Source: Brachycybe producta (taxonomy: Eukaryota > Arthropoda > Diplopoda > Playtdesmida > Andrognathidae). From it: DNA of 64,000 bases. A model generated the notes under the pieces. The model searched no databases, was not told the DNA's origin, and saw only the letters and a program-made list of their open reading frames with translations. Positions within the stretch are counted from its first letter, which is position 1. Each line of letters begins with the position of its first letter. Below are positions 56,256-64,000 of the stretch, piece by piece. The DNA lies in assembly GCA_036925085.1 (NCBI GenBank), contig JAUPFP010000004.1:5284001-5348000 (forward strand), written 5' to 3'. Position numbers and translations under genes: made by a program.

Positions 56256-56974
56256 ATATATATAATGATTAGAAATTAAATGATATTATTAACTTTTCAG
56301 TAACTTTGTAACTCAATAACCAATACAACGACAACAAAATTAAGATTGTCGCAAATAAATTGAAATAATATGGCAATATTTGGAAAATAATTTTCTTCTA
56401 TTCACAAGCCTACATTTGCAATTATATTATAAACTGACACGGATGTTAATGTTCGCCTACACTGCAGTGGTTCCCAAAGTTTTTTTTGCTCACTGCGCAA
56501 TATTTGTTGCCTGGAAAATCCTGGCACACTTAGAAATACTCACGCTACACTAGTGTACCACAGAACACCCTTTGAGACACACTAGTTTAATGCGCACGTG
56601 TAACAGGAAAGTTTTGTTAATTTCAATTTTTTCCAATGAAGCTAAAAAAGTGTTGGAAAATATTAAATTATGTTAAATTCAATACAACAGTAAAAATTTC
56701 GTGGAACATCTAAGAAAACGGATGGCACACGCTTTGGTAATTACATTTACAAAAACCGCCCTACATAGCCGAGCCACCTGAGGTAGCAATCCGTCTGTTT
56801 CATCGGCAGTGATGTCACAAAAGATATAAATGCAAGCATTCTAAAATTACCAAGAATGAACGAAAATTAATGCAGATACGACATTGACAATAAGTTGCCA
56901 TCAGCTGTTTCTTGTTCAATTTCGAGAAATGGAAACCGGATGCAATATTTCAATACCTCTACCCACTATCCTAA
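56256..56974. other. Upstream region of gene B4
   Basis: Shared B upstream DNA. It includes the worn hAT-type end GCAGTGGTTCCCAAAGTTT near 56464 and TGATGTCA at 56810-56817. Confidence 0.5.
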
Positions 56975-57001
56975 ATTTTATCCAACCCAATATAAATGTT
57001 T
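56975..57001 (+). promoter_or_regulatory. Core promoter of gene B4
   Basis: TATCCAACC and CAATATAAATG, one base different from the other B copies. Confidence 0.6.
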
Positions 57002-57067
57002 CTAATTTGCAACAAATCGATCCCAGTTTCTGAAGTTTCGGATCTTTGTTGGACAAACTGTTTCAAA

Positions 57068-57759
57068 ATGAAAACCATGTCTGTTAGCCGGGTTTCACTG
57101 CTACTTCTTCCCATAAGCTGCGCATTTCTGATGACCGTCGTTAATTGTTCATACAATGCAAGTGAGTAAATCGCAAGCTTATCCATTCATGTGTTAATCT
57201 AATGGTCCATTCGAAATATGGACAGTGCTTTAAATTCTATTAAAAATAATAAATATGAGACATCAATTTTGAACTTTAGCTTTAGATTTCAACGAAATGG
57301 TAATCAGTGAAAGAGCAAAAAAACATCATTGTGGCGACAAACTCACTGAACAGAAATTTTGTGGCCAAATATGCAGAAAGAATAAGTATTATAATAAGGG
57401 GAGAGTTGACCAATACGGAAACTGTCGCTGTTACAACAAGAAATCTGTGTTTTACATTGCTAAGAAGGGTAAGAATTGTTTGTATGTCTTTATAAAAATT
57501 GCATTAGTTTGTCATCAAAGATAATATTACATTATATTGCTTTGTGCATTTTACAGGAACAATTCCGGTATTCAGAGTATATAAGGTCTGTTTTTCAATA
57601 AAAACAAACGACAAATGCACAAAGAAGTGCCAAAAAGAGAAATTTCAATCAGGACCACATACATACAATTATGGATTCTGCTATTCGAAGCAGGCTTGTC
57701 GTTGTGTGTACATCAAGAAAAAGTTTAAATTCTTTTACAAAGATATCTGTAGGGTTTGA
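57068..57759 (+). CDS. Secreted two-domain cysteine-rich peptide, gene B4
   Basis: Exons 57068-57161, 57280-57468 and 57557-57759 give 161 residues; both introns are phase 1. The signal peptide ends FLMTVVNCSYN, with Cys where B2 and B3 have Gly. Domain 1 Cys are at 49, 59, 63, 80 and 82. Domain 2 Cys are at 106, 115, 119, 136, 142, 144 and 159. Domain 1 is close to B1 (HHCGDKLTEQKFCGQIC in both). Domain 2 begins KVCFSIKTNDKCTKKC. Very basic and secreted. There is no A-type gene between B4 and B5. Confidence 0.87.
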
Positions 57760-57769
57760 CATGTAACCA

Positions 57770-58282
57770 CTAGCATTAACTAACTTGGAGTTGCATTTCT
57801 TCTTTTATTTCTTGATTGTTACTGACAGACATTACGAAAGCACCATTTTCATTTTGGTTCTGTTTGCCTATGAGATGTTTGCTATAGGAATCATAGAGAC
57901 AATATTATCATTCGAAATGAAATTAATTTGGTGTTTTTTGCACGCTTGCGGCACACAGAATCTATTTAACATAACCCCACAAAAAAGAAAAAAAAATTCA
58001 AAAATATACCGGGACAAACCCAATTCGCCATCAACAATACCCAAAAAAAAACACATGCCTTAAACCATTGCGCCACATCAGTATTCGTTTCTTGCAGTTG
58101 TTTAGAGAAGGAATGAAGTTTACGACAATGATAATTATCGCCTATGAATACGTGAACCTGGAATACTTTTTCTGTGTAAAACGAGGGACTTACGATGGCT
58201 AACTTAAAATCTCTTAAATGTAATGCACACTTGTGCAGAAAACAAAAATGCAACTCCAACTCCAAGTTAGCTGATGCTAATT
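57770..58282. mobile_element. Mutator-like MITE after B4
   Basis: Same insertion as after B1. The flanks ATGTAACCA (57761-57769) and ACGTGACCA (58283-58291) are the original 9-bp duplication with two substitutions. Confidence 0.82.
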
Positions 58283-58367
58283 ACGTGACCAGGATTTCAA
58301 ACGTGAAAAAACTAACGTCCAAAACAGTCGAAAGCAAACTTTCATTGGAAGTCACAATTATATTCTG

Positions 58368-58440
58368 ACCCCCCCCCCCCCCCCAAAAAAAAAAGGTTTT
58401 TGCTGATTTTTTTTTTGGGGGGGGGGGCCAAAAAAAAACA
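58368..58440. repeat. Poly-C/poly-G palindrome
   Basis: A run of about 15 C then A10 is followed by TTTTTGCTGA, T10 and about 12 G, forming an inverted repeat. Other units have only the short C run here. Confidence 0.9.
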
Positions 58441-58504
58441 GCTAAAAACATTTTTCAAATAATCACATTGAAATGTACTTGTTTATTGATGAACTATTTT
58501 AGGA

Positions 58505-58510
58505 AATAAA
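58505..58510 (+). terminator. Polyadenylation signal of B4
   Basis: AATAAA in the conserved post-B block. Confidence 0.55.
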
Positions 58511-58869
58511 AAAATATAAAAAGCACAATTGTTCTTCGAATTTTTATGATATAATGTTATTACATATAGAGTGGGGCAGTAATATTTGATGTTTTTTGGG
58601 AAAATAATTTTAAAAGATGATTTTAACAAATGCAGTTTAATATTCAAATGTTAAGTTTTAAAAATTACAGTATGTTTGGTGCATTGCTTATAACAGAATG
58701 ACAATGTGCAGAGAGAAGCTTAACTTTTGATCAAATGAGACACCTAGCCCTGTTACTTGAGTAAAAAAACTTTAAAATAGATGAATTCATTTAAAAAAAT
58801 CACAGCGTGGAATTTATTTTCTGATTTTAAATTTCACACATTTCGGCAATCCCAATTTTATTGGATGTC

Positions 58870-59420
58870 AATTGCAAGCTGAAAACTTGAAGGAATTACT
58901 ACTGTGTACGTTTAACATCATCAGCATCTTTTATATTCGAAAGATCATAAAAATACTAAAGAGTAACGGTCCCAGAATCCTCTCCTGCAGAACCCCACTA
59001 GTAACATTCACCCAACCAGTGTTTTCTGGACTCAATTCTAACTCTGTTTGCAACTACTCAAAAATCCTTGGACCTAGCACAAAACACATTTGTCAAAATC
59101 GATGATATACATTTTCTCCAATAGGATAGAGTAATTCACTCGATGAAACACAAAATCAAGATATGCAATATTAAGCCCCGATCATAAAATCTAGGCACTC
59201 TAATAATAAAATGAATAGTTGTAGACCATTTTTATAAGAGGCAAAATTAAAAATTGCTAATTAAGCCATTATTTAACAAGAAATTAATCTTTAAGTCAGC
59301 AGCTATTTTGTCCAAAACTTTACAGCATATACTTGTGATCGAAATGGGTCTATAATTATAATTATCTGGCAAACTCCGTATCAGCCTGAAAATTCTTTAA
59401 TTACTGCACTTTCAACAATG
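58870..59420 (-). mobile_element. Decayed LINE reverse-transcriptase relic
   Basis: The minus strand still reads, in separate short stretches, NYRPISITSICCKVLDKI (near 59360-59300) and GVLQERILGPLLFSIFMI (near 59000-58945). These are RT motifs of the CR1/L2/jockey group. It is much more worn than the LINE at 45720-47779 and not the same copy. Confidence 0.75.
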
Positions 59421-59459
59421 ATACAGATTAGTCAGTATGAACATACTGATATTTAGCCC

Positions 59460-59737
59460 ATCCCTATAAAAGACGGGTTGTCAAATAAATAATTGAAAGT
59501 TAAGTCTTTGTCATTCATTTTGATTTAAGACAAAACGTGACAAATGAAAAAAAAATTCAACAGAATGTCACAGGCCTAGATTTGGGCAGCCCATTTAAAA
59601 CACGGCCACCAACCCGCCATTTATTGACATTACTGTATAATCAGCATTTTTACATAATGACTCACTGTCTATGAATTCTGCTTAAATCAAATCACATAGG
59701 AAATTTAAATTGTAATATACAGTTATTTTATTTAATA
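59460..59737. other. Diverged paralog of the pre-LTR unit DNA (X1 empty site)
   Basis: GGGTTGTCAAAT, CAAATGAAA and GGCAGCCCATTTAAAACACG match the DNA left of X1 in units 1-4. The text then runs from TTTATTGACATTACTG directly into TATAATCAGC, i.e. without X1. It marks an older unit belonging to B5. Confidence 0.65.
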
Positions 59738-61090
59738 CTAGCATTACTACCTTGCTTCGCTCGGGTAAAGTAAACAATTAAAAGAAATAACTTTTATTAA
59801 CTTTCATCTTCACTGTTAAGAAATGTAAGGGGGATGAACATGGGTTTAAGGGGGTTCAACCTCCTTAAACCCAAATTTATCTCCTAAACCCATGTTCATC
59901 CCCCTAAAACCATGTTCATCCCCTAAAACCATGTTCATCCCCCTTAAACCCATGTTCATCCCTCTTAAACCATGTTCATCCCCTTTACCCATGTTCATTC
60001 CCTTTAAACCCATGTTCATCCCCTTAAACCATGTTCATCCCCCTAAACCATGTTCATCCCCTAAACCATGTTCATCCCCCTTAAACCATGTTCATCCCCC
60101 TTAAACCAATGTTAATCCCCCTTAATCCCATGTTAATTCCCCCTAAACCCATGTTCATCCCCCTTAAACCATGTTCATCCCCCTTAAACCCATGTTCATC
60201 CCCCTTAAACCCATGTTCATCCCCCTAAACCATGTTCATCCCCCTTAAACCAATGTTAATTCCCCCTAAACTCATGTTCATCCCCCTTAAACCATGTTCA
60301 TCCCCCTTAAACCAATGTTCATCCCCCTAAAGCATGTTCATCACCCTGAAACCCATGTTCATCCCCCTTAAACCCATGTTCATTCCCCTTAAACCCATGT
60401 TCATCCCTCTAAACTATGTTCATCCCTCTAAACTATGTTCATCCCCCTAAACCATGTTCATCCCCCTTAAACCAATGTTAATCCCCCTTAAACCCATGTT
60501 CATTCCCCTTAAACCCATGTTCATCCCCCTAAACCATGTTCATCCCCCTAAACCATGTTCATCCCCCTTAAACCAATGTTAATCCCCCTTAATCCCATGT
60601 TAATTCCCCCTAAACCCATGTTCATCCCCCTTAAACCATGTTCATCCCCCTTAAACCCATGTTCATCCCCCTAAAGCATGTTCATCCCCCTGAAACCCAT
60701 GTTAATCCCCCTTAAACCCATGTTCATTCCCCTAAACCCATGTTCATCCCCCTAAACCCATGTTCATCCCCCCTAAAACCATGTTCATCCCCATGAAACC
60801 CATGTTCATCCCCCTTAAACCATGTTCATCCCCTTAAACCCATGTTCATCCCCTTAAACCCATGTTCATCCCCCTTAAACCATGTTCATCCCCTTAAACC
60901 CATGTCCATCCCCCTAAAACCATGTTCATCACCCTTAAACCCATGTTCATCCCCCTTAAACCCATGTTCATCCCCCTTAAACCCATGTTCATCCCCCTAA
61001 AACCACGTGCATCTCCCTTAAAACCAGGTTCATCTCTTTAAAGTATGTTCATCCTTTTATTTCTCTCTGTTCATCCCTTTAAAATGTGTT
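59738..61090 (-). mobile_element. Helitron-like 3' end attached to a large minisatellite
   Basis: On the minus strand the sequence ends GAGCGAAGCAAGGTAGTAAT then GCTAG before T. This is a short stem-like GC patch close to a CTAG terminus. The adjoining 59826-61090 is the minisatellite. The other terminus is not identified. Confidence 0.4.
59826..61090. repeat. Minisatellite, about 20-bp unit CCATGTTCATCCCCCTTAAA
   Basis: More than 55 units of 18-22 bp, variable in the C run and A run, becoming irregular after about 61000. The first two units (59826-59860) are in opposite orientation. Frames across it (FIPLKP repeats) are artefacts. Confidence 0.97.
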
Positions 61091-61670
61091 CATCCATAAT
61101 ATAGTGTTCATTTAATTCAATTTATATTCTGTGTCGGGTTTTAGAGTTACCCCAATGTTCATCCCTTTCATTTGTTCCTCTTTTTATCCTGACCCAAAAC
61201 TGCACCCCTTTCACAGCCAACCAACAAAGTTCTGCAGCTTTATATACACTTCAGCAGGTTCCTAGAATTCCGCACTTCTTCAAAAATCGGTGTCACTGAA
61301 CTGACGTCCATGTTACTGTTTGCCTACAGCAGTAGTTCATATATTTCTTTTTGTACATGGCACAGTATTTTTTGCGTGGAAACATTGTTGCTTACGTGTA
61401 ATAGGAGGTGTAAAAGAACATTCAAAATTTCATGGAACACCTAAATCCCAGGAAATTTTTGCACCTCGCACCTGAGATAGCAATCCGGCTGTTTCATCGG
61501 CAGTGATGTCACAAAAGATATAAATGCAAACTTTCTAAAAAATTACCAGGAATGAACGAAAATTAATGCACATACGTCATAGACAATAAGTTGCCATCAG
61601 CTGTTTCTTGCTCAATTTAGAGAAATGTAAACCGGATGCATTATTTCAATATTTCCACCCACTATCCTAA
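61091..61670. other. Upstream region of gene B5
   Basis: A diverged relative of the B1-B4 upstream DNA. TGATGTCA is kept at 61504-61511. No gene. Confidence 0.5.
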
Positions 61671-61697
61671 ATTTTATCCAACCCAATATAAAGGTTT
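61671..61697 (+). promoter_or_regulatory. Core promoter of gene B5
   Basis: TATCCAACC and CAATATAAAGG block, conserved although the surrounding DNA has diverged. Confidence 0.65.
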
Positions 61698-61762
61698 CCC
61701 ATTGCAACAAATCCATCCTCATTTCAGAAGTTTCGGATTTCTGTTGGACAAACTGTTTCCAA

Positions 61763-62914
61763 ATGAAAACCATGTCTGTTAGCCGGGTTTCATTGCTACT
61801 TCTTCCCATAAGCTACGCATTTCTAATGACCGTTGTGAATTGTTCATACAATGCAAGTGAGTAAACACTAAGCTTATCCATTTATGTGTTATTCTAATTA
61901 GAGACTGAAAGTAGCAATCACATCCCATCCCATCATTCCAGAGGTCTTGTCAGTCCCACGAGTCCCATCAGTCCCATGGATCCCATCAGTCCCATTTATT
62001 TTTGTTTAGTCCCATCCTATCCTATGGGATAGAATGAGATCGTATTTTGATGAGAGCCCATTCGGTCTCTAATGTAGAGTATTGTTTACTATTGTATATT
62101 ATGTGGTCGGTGGTCTTCCCATTATCAGTCTCATAGGCCCAACCAGTTCCATTAGTCCTGCTCATCCAAATAGGCTCCTGGGTTCCACCCATCCCATCAG
62201 TCCCACAGGTACCATCCATCCCATGGATCCCATCAGTCTCATGAGACCAATCAGTTCCACAGGTCCCATCAGTCCCATTATTTCCATGGGTAACCATCAG
62301 TCCCACCTGTCACTTCTTCCTCATTGATGGGAGCCCATTTCGGTCTCGAATTCTAATGATCCATTCGAAATATGGACAACGTTTTAAATTCCATTACAAA
62401 TAATAAATTTGATACATCAATTGTGAACTTCAGCTTTAGATTTCAACGAAATGGTAATCAGTGAAAGAGCACCGAATCCTCAATGCAGCGAGAAACTCAC
62501 TACACCGAAATACTGTGTGGACTTATGCAAAGGAAAAAAGTACTACAAAATGGGAAAAGAAGATAGAGACAAACACTGTCGCTGTTACAACAAGAAGTTA
62601 GTGTTTTACTACGTTAAACTCGGTAATATTTGTTTATATGCCATGTAAAAAATTGCATTTGTTTGTCTTCAAAGATTATTTTACATCATGTAAATTTATG
62701 CATTTTTACAGGAAAAAATCCGGTAGTTCAGGCAGATACGGTCTGCTGGGGAAAAGGAGTACACGAGAAATGCAAAAAGAAGTGCCAAAAAGAGAAATTT
62801 CAATCAGGACCAGACACATTTCTGAGCGGAATCTGCTATTCGAATCGGGTTTGTCGCTGCTCGTACATCAATAGCCGAATGGAAATGTTTCACAAAGAAA
62901 TCTGTAGACTTTGA
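61763..62914 (+). CDS. Secreted two-domain cysteine-rich peptide, gene B5
   Basis: Exons 61763-61856, 62434-62622 and 62712-62914 give 161 residues; both introns are phase 1. The signal peptide is B-type with Tyr replacing Cys (PISYAFLMTVVNCSYN). Domain 1 (PQCSEKLTTPKYCVDLCKGKK..., then DKHCRCYNKK) and domain 2 (TVCWGKGVHEKCKKKC, KEKFQSGP, ICYSNRVCRC, EICRL) keep all twelve Cys. It mixes A-type features (VHEKCKKKC, YKMG, final CRL) with B-type ones (KEKFQSGP), so it may resemble the A/B ancestor. Intron 1 contains a hAT-like insertion. The Mutator-like MITE that follows B1-B4 is absent. Confidence 0.87.
61899..62349. mobile_element. hAT-like element with CCCATCAGTCC minisatellite in B5 intron 1
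   Basis: The termini TAGAGACTGAAA and the inverse of TTTCGGTCTCGA are flanked by the perfect 8-bp repeat ATTCTAAT (61891-61898, 62350-62357). The interior is made of CCCATCAGTCCCA-type repeats. An internal copy of the right end (GAGCCCATTCGGTCTC near 62054) suggests an internal rearrangement. Confidence 0.85.
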
Positions 62915-63478
62915 TACTTGACAAAGTTTTCAAAACAGTTTCCAAAACAGTTAGAAGCACAATACGAATAGAAGTCACATTATATTTTGACCCCTCCAAA
63001 AACATCTAAAAAAACATTTGTCAAATAATGTACTTGTTTGTGGGTGAACCAATTTTTTGGAAATAAAAAAATACAAAATGCGTAAATTTCTCATTTCTTT
63101 GTAACGTTCACAGCACTTTAAGGCACCCTGGCAATAACCGCAGCATAGAAAATATCTCGACCGACTGTGCATGATATTAAAAAACAACGTCATTGTCAAT
63201 TTGACGTCATTTTGACATCACTCATATAAGAAACGTCAAATGTGTTTCGAAAGGCTTTGTCATTGTCTCATCACATCAAATTTGTGTATAACGTTTGCAA
63301 CGTGTGCGCCACATCAACATAACCAGAAGTTTAGTTAGTAACTATGAGCACGTATTTAACGCCCCTTTCAACATATCGAAGTCATTAAGAGACATACAAG
63401 TTGATTCACAACCAGTATTCAGGTCAGGACAACACAAATATCCATGCCCATGCCACGATTCGAACCCAGGACCACCAA
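62915..63478. other. 3' flank of B5 and following spacer
   Basis: AATAAA at 63062-63067 is the probable B5 poly(A) signal, 150 bp from the stop. On the minus strand a box-B-like GGGTTCGAATCG lies at 63458-63469, beside the MITE that starts at 63479. It is a possible tRNA-derived fragment, with its box A half not seen. Confidence 0.5.
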
Positions 63479-64000
63479 GGGCCCGTTTTACAAAACTACA
63501 AGTCTTGTTAGTAACAAGTAAATTTTTACAAGTTCGTAAAATTTCCACTTATCAGCGTTTCACAAAAGTACAAGTGTACACTTGTGATTACAAGTGAATT
63601 TTTACAATTTTACAAGTGTAAACCACCAAAGATCAATTGTAGCTAACAAGTGTAGTGGACTAACTTGTTCCTGACACTTATTACCAACAAAAAGATTTTC
63701 TATCTAACTCAAAAGGTAGGTCGATTGTATTACAAGTGTTATTTGAAATTAAACAGAATGTCCTTACTTTCTCGTATTTTGTTTAAAATAAACAGCTTAT
63801 TTCCTAATGCAACACTTTCAGACATTTCTGACACTATGGAATTACAGACAAGTCCAATTTCACTTGTTCCCAACAACTTTTGATCTACAATTGTTAGTTA
63901 CAATCTTATTGTTACTCACAAGACTTGTAGTTTTGTGTACAAATGTTCGCGAAACACTTGTAAAGAAAAAGTTGTAATTACAAAGACTTGTAATTTACAA
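63479..64000. mobile_element. MITE, GGGCCCGTTTTACAAAAC end, runs off the window
   Basis: It starts GGGCCCGTTTTACAAAAC and is rich in ACAAGTCTTGT, CTTGTAATTACAAG and similar self-complementary words to the window edge. The far terminus (expected GTTTTGTAAAACGGGCCC) lies outside. Confidence 0.65.

Larger units (their letters stand above)
51600..58510 (+). repeat. Segmental A-B unit 4
   Basis: It contains the partial A4 locus, shared flanks, X1 with a nested LTR, and gene B4. Confidence 0.85.

Noticed and set aside
59892-60104. Open frame with FIPLKP repeats
   Set aside because: Pure translation of the CCATGTTCATCCCC minisatellite.
59826-61090. Regular repeat array as a possible CRISPR
   Set aside because: Units are contiguous with no unique spacers, and the window is eukaryotic.
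62022-62306. Gly/Thr-rich minus-strand frame
   Set aside because: Translation of the CCCATCAGTCC repeats inside the hAT-like element.
63300-63480. Functional tRNA gene on the minus strand
   Set aside because: Only a box-B-like motif is present; box A and a cloverleaf are not seen.

Overview
This window looks like nuclear DNA of an AT-rich invertebrate animal. Genes are split by GT-AG introns and end in AATAAA signals. The intergenic DNA is full of hAT, Mutator-like, Tc1/mariner-like, Helitron-like and solo-LTR sequences plus CR1/L2-type LINE relics. I cannot name the species; nothing here is bacterial, viral or organellar as a whole.

Layout. 1-9032 is AT-rich DNA in which I find no gene. 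9105-14845 (+) is a six-exon arrestin-domain-containing (ARRDC/alpha-arrestin) gene; exon 2 has an apparent one-base frame conflict, and intron 4 carries a nest of three inserted elements. 14906-18322 is repeat-rich intergenic DNA.

From 18323 to 62914 lies the main feature: a one-strand tandem array of eleven loci for small, secreted, very basic cysteine-rich peptides. Each complete gene has three exons: a signal-peptide exon, then one exon per cysteine domain. Both introns are phase 1. Domain 1 has five Cys (C-x9/10-C-x3-C-x16-C-x-C). Domain 2 has seven (C-x7/8-C-x3-C...C-x5-C-x-C...C). Both resemble the cysteine-stabilised alpha-beta (defensin/knottin) pattern. I call the families C (18.3 kb, with a broken sister D at 20.1 kb), A (A1-A4) and B (B1-B5). 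Whole-looking genes are C, A1, A3 and B1-B5. D, A2 and A4 are broken or partial.

The A and B genes sit in four A-B segmental units (about 22.5-30.8, 31.0-39.7, 39.8-51.4 and 51.6-58.5 kb) that share introns, flanking DNA and the same old transposon insertions. Later insertions differ between units: Helitrons, a mariner with a clean empty site, solo LTRs and a LINE. B5 (61.8-62.9 kb) belongs to an older, more diverged unit that lacks insertions shared by the others. Cys codons are fixed, yet a cysteine-domain exon differs more between two paralogs than their introns do, which suggests diversifying selection as in host-defence or venom-type peptides. That role is inference: no function is proven by sequence alone.

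The window ends in a foldback transposon that runs off the right edge.
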